The notes beneath the pieces were generated by a model. It was not told the DNA's origin. It was given only the letters and a program-made list of their open reading frames with translations, and searched no databases. The translations under genes and the position numbers were made by a program. A stretch of 64,000 bases of DNA, taken from assembly GCA_950097015.1 (NCBI GenBank), contig CATNEN010000007.1, positions 4,826,001 to 4,890,000 on the forward strand. Direction: 5' to 3'. This DNA comes from Macrostomum hystrix (Eukaryota; Platyhelminthes; Macrostomidae). Below, in pieces: positions 11,498 to 22,718 of this stretch (position 1 is the stretch's first letter; each line of letters begins with the position of its first letter).

Positions 11498-12430
11498 TTT
11501 ATTCTTCTTTGAGAAGTAAATTCACTTAAAATAAATGGTAGCTGTATATGAGCAATTACTTAGATTATTCAATGTCAATTGAAACTGGAGAGCTAAAAGA
11601 AAATTTATATAGCCATATACATAAAAATATTATAATTCGCTTTACAAAGCTTGCATTCTGTCGTTTATTTCGCTGCGCATGCTCGAAAGCAGACAACTGC
11701 ACAGTGCACACCAATCACAATGATTATTCAAGTGAGTTATAAATTAAAATCATAATATTTCAGTTAGCACAATCTTTTATAAAGTTCGATGTAGAGAAAA
11801 AAGCATTTTTATTTAAACAAAAATGTATTATAAATGTTTTTCTGTGCTGTAAATTTTACCTACTAATAGTTAGTAAGTAAAAATGTAAATCCTTTGTTTT
11901 GTTTACGTTTGGCGCGAAATTTTAAGTATGAAGAAGACTTGAATTTCTGCTTGAAATTGCTAACATCTAGCTAGCAAGCCTACTTTAAGAGCCTACTTTC
12001 CCTTCCCTTCTACTGCGTATTTTTTTTCTAAATATTTTGTGCGCATCAGTTCAATCCATCAGTAAATCTGCAAAAATCACTATTTTAAAGATCTTCCGAA
12101 GAAATAATCAGTAATTTATCTAAAAACTAATTAAGTCAAGCCCTAAATCAATACCAATTAATAATAGGCCCTAGTAAAATAAATGATACACATTTAGTAA
12201 AGAATGCAATAAGTTATAATATTTCATATAGGCCTAATTTTTGTAAACAGCGACGTGTATAAATGTCAACCATAAAGTGTATGATTTATATTTTTGTATA
12301 TTTCTTTAGTAGGCCTAGCCTAGGCCTAGTGCAATTCAAATGTTGATTGGCAGTTTGCTTAGCCTTGGCTTAACTAGGCCTAGACCCCTAGCTAGTTTCA
12401 TGTTATCTATATGATGTAGCATAGACGAGT
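11498..12430. other. Divergent intergenic region, dynamin side
   Basis: AT-rich DNA upstream of dynamin. It should hold the dynamin promoter. An acceptor-like run (TTTATTTTAAG on the minus strand) ends about 30 nt before the ATG. No TATA box could be assigned with confidence. Confidence 0.4.
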
Positions 12431-12432
12431 AC

Positions 12433-12899
12433 CAATCACTATAGACAAGTCACTTTGGTGACAGTCATTTTGGCGACAAGTCATTTCGGTGAATTGACTT
12501 TGGTGACAAGTTTTGATCACTAGGCGACAATTGATTACAGACAATAATTATACCCGACTTGATCATAAAACATAAATCATAAATCATTGGCTGGGGCAGA
12601 GTTGGCTGGGTTAAAATTCAATTAATAAACTTGGCAGGCCTCTCACTGTAGGTGGAGAAGAATGTGAATTAAGCTAGGGGCCTATGTATAAAACTTTCAA
12701 AATACTACTGACATTAATGTATTGTTATAAAACAAATTTCATACCCATTTTAAAGTACAACTATTGCCTGTAATTAAATGGTCAACAAGTGATCATTTTG
12801 TCACCTGAGTGATCAAAACTTGTCGCCAAAGTCAATTTGCCAAAATGACTTGTCACCAAAATGACTGTTGCTAAAGTGATTTGTGGCCCAAGTGATCAT
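12433..12899. mobile_element. Foldback (inverted-repeat) element
   Basis: Two arms of about 105 bp (12433-12535 and 12790-12899) are imperfect inverted repeats. Both are made of short motifs of the form gtgacaagtcattttgg and gacttggcgacaagttttgatcac. The about 255 bp between them is AT-rich and non-coding. No clear target duplication is visible at the edges, so it is an old or non-standard MITE/foldback element. Confidence 0.8.
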
Positions 12900-13080
12900 A
12901 GGCCTAACCCACATAGATATATAGATTATTTATATCTCAATAATTTATTAAGTAACTTAATTAATTAACTTAATTAATTATTTATTAAGAACCTAAACTA
13001 AGTCCATACCCTTTGGCTAGATAGATACACCTACTAATTTGCATATGATTTGTAGTTGCAGCCTTGTAGGTAACATTTGC

Positions 13081-13378
13081 ATACTAAACATACATGCGCA
13101 ACACCCGGCCGACCCGGCCGAACCGGCCGGGTGAAACGAGGGCCAAGCAAGGTAAGTCGCAAAAACCAATCAACCAAGCGCAAAAAAAATCAAAGGGGGG
13201 ACCAAGGGACAAAAAAGGAAGGCGTGAAGAAAAGGAAAAAGGGGAGAGAAAAAGAGAGCAAATGAGAGCAAACTAAGTCGTAAATAGAGCAATGAAACGA
13301 ACTAAGTCGCAAATGAGAGCAAAAACTAAGTCGCACGGCCGGCTAAGATTTGGGAGGTTGCGCATGTATGATACTAAA
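13081..13378. mobile_element. hAT-like MITE with TIRs and 8-bp target duplications
   Basis: A 282-bp element (13089-13370) has perfect 14-bp terminal inverted repeats, catacatgcgcaac at the left and gttgcgcatgtatg at the right. It is flanked by a perfect 8-bp direct repeat atactaaa (13081-13088 and 13371-13378). An 8-bp duplication with short TIRs is typical of the hAT superfamily, though P and Merlin elements also make 8-9 bp. The interior has GGCCGG palindromes near both ends, an A/G-rich body and several copies of aactaagtcgca. It encodes no transposase, so it is non-autonomous. Perfect TIRs and duplications suggest a fairly recent insertion. Confidence 0.9.
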
Positions 13379-14219
13379 GATTTGTTTAACTATAAATGCA
13401 TATAAAAATTTCTGATAGTTTTTTGCTAGCTAATGTGATTGTGAACTAGCTAATATAGCTATGTAGCCAATATTGACACAACTAGGCTCATGTGTTGCTA
13501 TATACTATTGTTTCTTTACTAGTAGGCCTAAATTTAGTAGATATTAAATATTTCTTAGATCTAGCTAAATTTTGTTAGAAAGCATGGTAAGTACATTTAT
13601 GATTTTTTGTGAAAATGACATAGTTCTAGACTTTACTCTTTTAAGGAATGATTTATGTTTTAGATAATATTTTATTGCTAGCTTATATGCTTTTGGCTAA
13701 TTATCTATAGCTATAGTAAATGTTTCATTTCCTTTATGCTTTGGCTTGTGCTTAAAGGAATTTAAAGGCACAAGCCTTAGAGACAATCTATGAACAAAAT
13801 GAATTAATGGTACCTTGATACATCAGTAGATATTGTATACCTTTAATTTGCTAATTAGTGTTTTTTGCTTTCCATCATTCATAAATTTTAGTTAAATTTA
13901 CTACCTATGCTATGCAGTTTAGATATAAAAGTGTTACTATAATTGTGAAGTATCAAGTAAAAAAATCATAAACCTGAATTGTAAAAAAATAAGTTGATAT
14001 GTTTTCTTCAGAAAATAATTAATGGTGTTAGTATTGAATGGGTTATATATGCTATACTCATAATTATATGACAATCATAATTATAATGTTTAAATCTGAT
14101 TAGCATATTAGTTTGCAACTCTATATTTTAGCACTTGGCCACCCAGCCCTGCACATCTTGCAACTTTCTATTAGATAGAAAAAGTGTGCAGACAGAAATC
14201 AATAGATTAGAACATAGCC
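13379..14219. other. Upstream region of the dynein gene
   Basis: Very AT-rich with no repeat array. A splice-acceptor-like sequence (CTATATTTTAG) ends at 14131, 88 nt before the ATG. It could be the acceptor of a 5'UTR intron or of spliced-leader addition. Confidence 0.4.
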
Positions 14220-17200
14220 ATGGCCGACCGCAAGGCGGAGCTCGAGCGAAAGAAGGCCCAGTTGGCCGCCATGCGAGAGAAGCGCCGAATGGAGGAGCAA
14301 AAGAAGCTAACCAGCGGAGATCCCTCCACGCCTAGTCCTGGCGAAGCTGGCACCCCGAGGGATCTGCGTTTGGAGGCCGAGGAGGTGCTCAAGGATTTCG
14401 GCATCATCCCTGAGCCGCCATCAGATGCTGCATCAGCAGGCGTTGTTGGCAGTGGAGGAGGTAAAGAAGACATCTGTACATGGGTGAATTGTGACTTAAT
14501 TAAATAGGATTTTATGCAGAGAAAGAAATACCCGAAGTTCTACTACGAGTAAGATAAAATTTAGTGTGTAGCAAAAAGACATTGTAAGAAAACAGGCAGA
14601 ATGAATAGGTTGTGGAATAACTGGGGCTGTTACGAAGGACAGTGGATCCCATTCTAAGAACTGTGCGGACAGCGGAATCCAATTCTAAAAACTGAATGGA
14701 CAATGAAACCCCATTCTATGAATTGTGCATAGAGTGGAATCTTATTCTAAGATCTGTGTGAATCCCATTCTAAGAACTGTGTGAATCCGATTCTAAGATC
14801 TGTGTGAATCCCATTCTAAGAACTGTGTGAATCCGATTCTAAGATCTGTGCGAATCCCATTCTAAGATCTGTGCGAATCCCATTCTAAGATCTGTGTGAA
14901 TCCCATTCTAAGATCTGTGTGAATCCCATTCTAAGATCTGTGTGAATCCCATTCTAAGAACTGTGTGAATCCGATTCTAAGATCTGTGCGAATCCCATTC
15001 TAAGATCTGTGCGAATCCCATTCTAAGATCTGTGTGAATCCCATTCTAAGAACTGTGTGAATCCGATTCTAAGATCTGTGTGAATCCCATTCTAAGATCT
15101 GTGCGAATCCCATTCTAAGATCTGTGCGAATCCCATTCTAAGATCTGTGTGAATCCCATTCTAAGATCTGTGCGAATCCCATTCTAAGATCTGTGTGAAT
15201 CCCATTCTAAGATCTGTGTGAATCCCATTCTAAGATCTGTGCGAATCCCATTCTAAGAACTGTGTGAATCCCATTCTAAGATCTGTGCGAATCCCATTCT
15301 AAGATCTGTGTGAATCCCATTCTAAGATCTGTGTGAATCCCATTCTAAGATCTGTGTGAATCCCATTCTAAGATCTGTGTGAATCCCATTCTAAGATCTG
15401 TGTGAATCCCATTCTAAGATCTGTGCGAATCCCATTCTAAGATCTGTGTGAATCCCATTCTAAGATCTGTGTGAATCCCATTCTAAGATCTGTGTGAATC
15501 CCATTCTAAGATCTGTGTGAATCCCATTCTAAGATCTGTGTGAATCCCATTCTAAGATCTGTGTGAATCCCATTCTAAGATCTGTGCGAATCCCATTCTA
15601 AGATCTGTGTGAATCCCATTCTAAGATCTGTGCGAATCCCATTCTAAGATCTGTGTGAATCCCATTCTAAGATCTGTGCGAATCCCATTCTAAGATCTGT
15701 GTGAATCCCATTCTAAGATCTGTGCGAATCCCATTCTATGTTCCACATAGTTCACGCATCCCATTTTTTGAATCCTGATCCCGCAGCCGGCGGTCCGGAT
15801 AGTCCACGATCCAGTCCAAAGCGCGGCGACTTTGGGGGATCCAAGAAGCTGACAGTGTCCCAGGTGACGCAGACTACTGTGGTTGCCAAGGAGACGGTCA
15901 ACTATTGCAAAGAGACGCAGACCATGAACCTGGAGCCGGAGAGGGACGGTGAGTAATGGAGCACTAGGGAATTATTTATCGTTGCTTCGGTTATTTCCCA
16001 CTCAAGCTCTAATTATATTCCATTTCGCTACTAGTATAGTTTGGTATTCGTGTTGATAGAAATGCGTAATATATTACTCGCAGTAGTTTTATTTTATGGA
16101 GTAAGGTATTTCTAAACTGGCACTTTCAGCATTAACTTTGAGTTCACTTGCTGTGTATCTGCCTAGTTGGATTAACAAAAAGTACTTTGTTTCATATTTC
16201 ATATTTTCTATTAAAGGTCAGGTCGAGCGTATAATAAAAATAATGACATACTAGTATTTGCTGTAATTAACATTTTTTATTTTTGGCAATAGGCATTACC
16301 AACAAGTTGATTCTCACGCAAACAATGATCTTTTTGCCCAATTTGCACAGGTCGGTTTTCGGAGTACTACGGTAAGGTCAAGTGTTAGTCAGTCTAATTG
16401 CATAACTGTTTTATCCAGATCAATCTGATCTTGTGCCTACCCATTTGTTTTGCTAAATACGAAATGCCGCATGGCTCTGATTGCTCTGTTTTCTGTTTAA
16501 TTCTAGCTGCCCTTTTCTTTAAATGTCGTCTGTTTTTAGAAATACTGAAGTATAAAGAAAATATAGTATTTCAATTTCAATTTCCAGTGCAGAAAAATTG
16601 TTTAATTAGATGCGATAAGATATTTAGTGTTCCAAAATTTGTCTGAAAATATGTGCGTTCTTGTTTCTATTAGATAATCTGTTGTTCCTATACTTTTCAT
16701 GGACTTTTTTGTTTCACAAGTCAGTTAAAGTACATAATTCTGTGTGTAGGCCACTGATAGCAGATAAGTGTATTAAAACAAAAATGAAATAAGTCTTTTA
16801 ATTAGTCAGATTTGCTTAAAACAGGCAATTACAGGAGGGAGATGTTGTTTTTTAGCTGGTCAGAATAGAGGATAATATTAAAAAAATAGGAGACGTACAG
16901 TTATTCTGTAATTTCTCATGGTAGAAGAGTGTTTTGGTAATTTTGATCGGCACTCTGATTGGTAAGGATAAAAGGGACATGTTGCTGTTATCTGATTGGT
17001 CAGGATAAAAGGGACATGTTGCTGTTCTCTGATTGGTCAGGATAAAAGGTACATGTTGCTATTCTCTGATTGGTCAAGATAAAATGGACATGCTTCCATT
17101 CTCTGATTGGTCAGGATAGAGGGGACATGTTGCTATTCTCTGATTGGTCAGAATAGAAGGGACATGTTGCTGTTCTCTGATTGGTCAGAATAGGTCACGT

Positions 17201-20200
17201 AGCCAGATGTTATAAGCTGCATTTGCTAGGCTGATTGCTAACGGGCCGGCTTGTCCCATCTGTCTCCCTACCAGTTCTAACCTACGACGAATCCGAGCGC
17301 GAAGGCGAAGGCGTAAACGCCGCCGCCGCCCTGGCCGACGCCCAGGAGCTGGTGGCCGCCGCTGGCGGCGTAGCCGACGGTGTTGGCTCGACTGTGGCCC
17401 CGGCCGAGCCGGAGAAGCCGCGCGAACTCTCTGACGAAGAGCGACAGCAGATTCTGCTCAGCGATTCGTTTGTGCGCTTCTTTGACAAGACCGCCAGGGT
17501 AATGGAGAGGGCCCTGGCCGAGGATGTGGACATCTTCATCGACTACTCAGGCGGCTCTGGAGATACTGAGCCGGGCGAGACGGCCAAACAACAGGTAAGA
17601 ACTGATTTAGCTATTGTGCTGCGCCTCCAAGGGCTGGGACAACTGTTCAGTCCATGGACTAGGGAGGCCCACCCACCCAGATATCTAGCTCAGAGCTCTA
17701 AGCCAGGGGTCGGCAAACTTACTAGCGTGCGGGCCAAATCCAAATCCAAATCCAAATCCCGTCTAGGGATTCCAAATCCCGTCTAGGGATTCCAAATCCC
17801 GTCTAGGGATTCCAAATCCCGTCTAGGGATTCCAAATCCCGTCTAGGGATTCCAAATCCCGTCTAGGGATTCCAAATCCCGTCTAGGGATTCCAAATCCC
17901 GTCTAGGGATTCCAAATCCCGTCTAGGGATTCCAAATCCCGTCTAGGGATTCCAAATCCCGTCTAGGGATTCCAAATCCCGTCTAGGGATTCCAAATCCC
18001 GTCTAGGGATTCCAAATCCCGTCTAGGGATTCCAAATCCCGTCTAGGGATTCCAAACCACCCCTGCTCTCCTCACACTCCTTTCGCTCCAGGTGAAGCAG
18101 CAGCGCGTATTTTACGACGATCGCTGGTCCCGCAACCGGTGCGTCACCGCCCTGGACTGGTCGCCGCACTTCCCGGAGCTCTGCCTGGCAGCCTACAATG
18201 CCAATGAAGACGCGCCGCACGAGCCAGACGGAGTCGCCTGTGTTTGGAATGTGAAATTCCGCAAGGACAGTCCCGAGTTCGTGTTCCACTGCCAGTCGTC
18301 GGTGACTTCGGCGTGCTTCGCTCGCTTCCACCGCAACCTGATTGTGGGCGGCACCTACTCCGGTCAGGTGGTCCTGTGGGATAACCGCACGCCGAGGCGC
18401 ACGCCTGTCCAGCGCAGTCCGCTGAGCTCGACGGCGCACACCCAGCCGGTGCTCAGTGTCTGCGTTCTGGGCAGCGAGAATGCTCACAATCTGGTGTCAG
18501 CTAGCAGCGACGGCCGCCTCTGCACCTGGAGCCTGGACATGCTGTCGCAGCCGCAGGAGTCGCTGGATCTGACCAGGCAGAATCGCCCGGTGCCCGCCAG
18601 CTGCCTGGACTTTGCCCCCAGCGACTCGAATCATTTTGTTGTTGGCAGCGAGGATTATTCGGTCTATACCGGCTGCCGGCACGGGGCCAAGGCTGGCATT
18701 ATCGACTCTCTGGATGGGCACCAGGTCAGTTCTTTGGGATGTTATCAAGAGCTTTTTCCGAATTGAATCTTTATTCCAATTTCCGCCTTTTAGGATTTTT
18801 AGAGTTTAGCAAAGTGTTTCAGCTTGCATTCCTAAGCTTGCTTGCATTTGCTGATATACTAGAAGCAATTTAGTCACAAACTGTTGATTAAAGAAATTCA
18901 AATTGTCTTTTCAAAAAATGTCGCAGCCAATCTTTGCCTGAGCGTAGAACAAATTCATGCTCCCTTCGCACTATGCACTTCGATTTGCATAGCTGCAATT
19001 TTTACAATAAGTGTTTGGAAACTTCGAGTGCAATGGTACATTCGATTGGTGGAAATGTGAAATGTGAAATGTGAAAATCATATTAAAATTAATTTATATC
19101 ATACCGTTTTGTTGAGATTCCTGTAAGGCTCCTGAGTTAAGGAGTCAGGTGAGACTGTGATCAAAGTCAGGTGAGGCTGTGATCCCAGTCAGGTGAGGCT
19201 GTGATCCCAGTCAGGTGAGACTGTGATCCCAGTCAGGTGAGGCTGTGATCCCAGTCAGGTGAGGCTGTGATCCCAGTCAGGTGAGACTGTGATCCCAGTC
19301 AGGTGAGACTGTGATCCCAGTCAGGTGAGACTGTGATCCCAGTCAGGTGAGACTGTGATCCCAGTCAGGTGAGACTGTGATCCCAGTCAGGTGAGACTGT
19401 TATCCCAGTCAGGTGAGGCTGTGATCCCAGTCAGGTGAGGCTGTGATCCCAGTAAGTTAAGGCTGTGATCCCAGTCAGGTGAGGCTGTGATCCCAGTCAG
19501 GTGAGACTGTGATCCCAGTCAGGTGAGACTGTGATCCCAGTCAGGTGAGACTGTGATCCCAGTCAGGTGAGGCTGTGATCCCAGTCAGGTGAGGCTGTGA
19601 TCCCAGTCAGGTGAGACTGTGATCCCAGTCAGGTGAGACTGTGATCCCAGTCAGGTGAGACTGTGATCCCAGTCAGGTGAGGCTGTGATCCCAATCAGGT
19701 GAGACTGTGATCCCAGTCAGGTGAGGCGGTGATCCCAGTCAGTTGAGACTGTGATCCCAGTCAGGTGAGGCTGTGATCCCAGTCAGGTGAGACTGTGATC
19801 CCAGTCAGGTGAGACTGTGATCCCAGTCAGGTGAGGCTGTGATCCCAGTCAGGTGAGACTGTGATCCCAGTCAGGTGAGACTGTGATCCCAGTCAGGTGA
19901 GACTGTGATCCCAGTCAGGTGAGACTGTGATCCCAGTCAGGTGAGACTGTGATCCCAGTCAGGTGAGACTGTGATCCCAGTCAGGTGAGACTGTGATCCC
20001 AGTCAGGTGAATTGGAAACCTATTTAGCTAAGTTTGGAATGCCAAAGCAACCATTTTCACCGCTTTCATTGCCTAAACTCCCCCGCTCGCAGGGTCCTGT
20101 CTCTGCCGTTGCCACTCACCGCGCCACTGGCCCGGTGGACTTCGGCCAGATTGTACTCACCGCCTCCTTCGATTGGACCGTTCGGCTCTGGTCTTTGCGC

Positions 20201-20587
20201 GACCTCGGCACCGTCCACGTCTTCGAAGAGACCTCCGACTACGTCATGGATCTGTGCTGGTCGCCGGTCAACCCGGCCCTGTTCTGCGCCGCCGACGCCC
20301 TGGGCCGGCTGGACTTCTGGCACCTGAATCTGGACACAGAGCAGGCAGCAGCCAGGGCCCAGTGCAACGCAGCCGTCAATCGGTGCCGCTTCAGCGACTC
20401 CGGTCTGCTTCTAGGCGCCGGCGACCACCTGGGCCGGCTGACTGTGTTCGAGCTGGCCGACAGTCTGGCCTCGCCCCGCCAGGAGGAATGGAAACTGCTG
20501 GGCCGAACGCTGCACGAGCTCAAACAGGCAACCGCCGAGCTGGCCGCCGCTGAGCAGGAGCCGCCTGGCGTGGGACCGATTCGCTGA
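14220..20587 (+). CDS. DYNC1I: Cytoplasmic dynein 1 intermediate chain, complete gene
   Basis: This subunit links the dynein heavy chain to the light chains and to dynactin p150 and NudE, so it tethers cargo to the minus-end microtubule motor. Exons: 14220-14460, 15787-15948, 16351-16371, 17275-17594, 18092-18724, 20093-20587; the phases join to 623 aa (animal homologues are about 610-645). Visible in order: charged N-terminal helix (1-30), Tctex/LC8 segment with VTQTTV and NYCKETQT (about 105-128), roadblock-binding helix [16 protein letters not shown] (about 190-235), then WD40 repeats (about 255-600) with [28 protein letters not shown] and [12 protein letters not shown]. The third exon is a 21-nt micro-exon with CACAG and GTAAGG ends that reads GRFSEYY. 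An ATTAAA at 20659-20664 is a likely polyadenylation signal. Confidence 0.95.
14630..15737. repeat. 23-bp minisatellite in dynein gene intron 1
   Basis: About 47 copies of a 23-bp unit, tctaagatctgtgtgaatcc plus cat, with GTGCGAAT and AAGAACTG variants that recur in blocks. It ends about 50 bp before the exon 2 acceptor at 15786. Confidence 0.95.
16945..17195. repeat. 37-bp minisatellite carrying CCAAT motifs, dynein intron 3
   Basis: Seven copies of a unit near 37 bp, each with ctgattggtcag followed by gata(a)aagggacatgttgct. The motif CTGATTGGTCAG is the reverse complement of an NF-Y type CCAAT box (CTGACCAATCAG). It lies about 80 bp before exon 4. Confidence 0.9.
17745..18055. repeat. 20-bp minisatellite in dynein gene intron 4
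   Basis: About 15 nearly perfect copies of ccaaatcccgtctagggatt, ending 37 bp before the exon 5 acceptor. The copies are almost identical, so the array is young or homogenised and likely to vary between individuals. Confidence 0.95.
19128..20011. repeat. 22-bp minisatellite with donor-like CAGGTGAG, dynein intron 5
   Basis: About 39 copies of a 22-bp unit, cccagtcaggtgagactgtg plus at. Nearly every unit carries CAGGTGAG, a near-perfect 5' splice site, on the transcribed strand. The array ends about 80 bp before the exon 6 acceptor at 20092. Confidence 0.95.
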
Positions 20588-22160
20588 GTTTAGCCGAGAC
20601 AACCTAACTGATAGTGCTAGAGCGGTTGCGGGTTATTTGTATGCTGTTGCCCTATTCAATTAAACTACCGACTGTTCTTGAAAGTTACCGGGCCTCCAGG
20701 CCATGTCAGTTTCCTGGAAATCTTCGGGTTATAACCGTCGGTTAAAGTGTCAGTTTCTTAGAAATATTCCAATTTCAAGTGTCGGCTGAAATTTCGGTTA
20801 TCTAGAAATTGTCGGGTTATACCTGTCTGTTATAGTGGCAGTTTCTTAGAAAAGCTGACTTTCTATGTTGTTAAAGTCAAATTTTCTTTGAAATTTGAAA
20901 TTTTCTCTTGTGTACCTAATGGATTCGTAGTTTATTAGAAGTCATCAAATTTGAAGTGTCGATTTCTTAGAAATTGTCTAGTTTTACCTGTAAGTGTAAT
21001 TGCCAGTTTCTTGGAAATCTGATTTGTTTTTTAAGGTGAAAGTTTCTTAGAAATCGGTGGGCTGTCGTTTCTCATTCTTTATTTGTCTCTTCCCTAAAAG
21101 TAAATGTTGCTGGGTAGACCCTTAACAATTCAGCATGCTCTCAATCAGCTACTTACAGTAGCGAGCACGCAATTTCGAGAACAATTCAAATTCTAGAATC
21201 TAGAATACGATTTCCATTTAAGAGTTTTTGCTTTTTAGAAATTGTGAGTCTGCTTGGTGATTATTTTTGCTTAGCTGAAGCTGTCTGCTTATGGTCAGGT
21301 GTTCCTCTGTCTATTCTATATAATTTGCTATTGTTCAAATGCACTACTGTCGAACAGCTTTGTGCATTAGTAGTCTAGTGCGTGCGTTCGCACTAGATAT
21401 TCTTACTTATTGTCTGGTGGACTGCAGCTCTTATGCAATCGTCACAGTTCGGATTGAATTTAATATAATAAATGTCGCTATATTGCCCATTGAATAATAT
21501 ATTACGAGTACACAATGCATATATAAACTGCCCATTCGTATTTATTTAGCGGCGCACACGTGCTATCACTCTTCCTTCTGTGTTCGGCTTTGCCTAGCTG
21601 ATCCTGCCCCTAGTTTGGGCCGTTTTAGTTCGTACTAATCCAGATGACACTGATTACATAATCAAATACACCGCCTAATTGAGAATATTCTCTGGCCCTG
21701 CGCGCCTGCTGCAAATCTCATTGTTGAAAGCTACTCAATTTGATTGCGCTACGCTTATATAGTATTCTTATCAAATCATTGTCTTTTCTGAGGAACCAGA
21801 AACTCAGGTGCACAACACGGAGCAGTGTATAACAGTTTCTAAGAAAAGTTTTGCTCTTTTAGTACTTTTAGTACGGATCTAGTAAAAATTTATCGGCTGG
21901 ATAATTATTGAAAATTGTGCCAATATAGTTAGTCTATGCTAAAACTTGTAGAAAAGAGGTATTATATCCTAGATACAGTAGAAAGACAACTGTAGATATG
22001 GCCACAACCATTGTATTCCCTATACGTTCACACCTGTCTATTTCTACCCCAGCCAATACTGGCAACTATTTGTTCAATACCAGCCGACCGAATCGAATAC
22101 AATTTGGTATCGACAAAATTCCTCCATTATCACCCTGAAGTTCGAAACGCAGACCTTCAA
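20588..22160. other. Convergent intergenic region and 3' flank of the dynein gene
   Basis: Just after the dynein stop there is a loose dispersed repeat of the phrase tttcttagaaat (about 20700-21060), seen six or more times with variable spacing. Otherwise AT-rich and featureless. No gene is supported. Confidence 0.5.
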
Positions 22161-22164
22161 GTTT

Positions 22165-22352
22165 AGGAGTACTACTAGGCTCTGAGCAATGAGATACTGA
22201 CTCCCTTGGGCTCCCTCGAAGGTTGGGGTTCGATTCCCGACTCCACTGGAACAATTTAGGCTGTACATAGGCTGTGCGTAGCCTTCAGATTCCAATGCAC
22301 ATCAGGCACAATTGGGTCAGGTGTATTCAATTATTATTATATATTATAATAA
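22165..22352 (+). mobile_element. tRNA-derived SINE, plus orientation
   Basis: The head resembles a tRNA: a box-A-like segment (aggctctgagcaatgag) and a strong box B (GGTTCGATTCC) about 50 bp later. A short body and an (ATT)n-type tail at about 22335-22352 follow. Its head differs from that of the neighbouring family, so it is a second SINE family or a divergent subfamily. Confidence 0.65.
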
Positions 22353-22718
22353 TAATATAATAATAATTGCAGGACGGCTGCGTGCACCGCACACCATGTG
22401 GTGACAATAGACCCGCAGCCAGCGAGGAGGCAATTCTGCCCATTTCGCTGACTCCTGAGCACACACGCACACAGATACCGTATGCAGGCACACGCTCACA
22501 CAGGTGTGTACATCTGCCCTGACTTTCTCATTGTCAGGCAGTGCACACTATCACTGTGCCTTGGAGGTTGGCCCTCAAGGGCGTAAATTGCACGACAAGC
22601 AACCAAGCCTTCTCTCCGCGGCTGCGCCCCAAATAAATGTGGCCTCGCCGTGGAATCGAACTTAGGGACCTTGGTGCGAGAGGCAAACGCGTTAACCGCT
22701 CTGCCACCGACCCCCTAA
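22353..22718 (-). mobile_element. tRNA-derived SINE (main family), minus orientation
   Basis: Read on the minus strand, it begins near 22718 with ggtggcagagcggttaacgc (box A of a Leu/Ser-type tRNA) and has box B agttcgattcc about 45 bp on. A conserved about 250-bp body and an AT-rich (ATT)n tail end at about 22353. Related copies lie at 46590-46975, 48965-49175 and 49935-50306. No ORF. Amplification would depend on a LINE partner. Confidence 0.85.

Noticed and set aside
22165-22718. Functional tRNA genes
   Set aside because: Box A and box B are present, but the acceptor and anticodon stems do not pair cleanly and the sequences continue into SINE bodies with (ATT)n tails in several copies.
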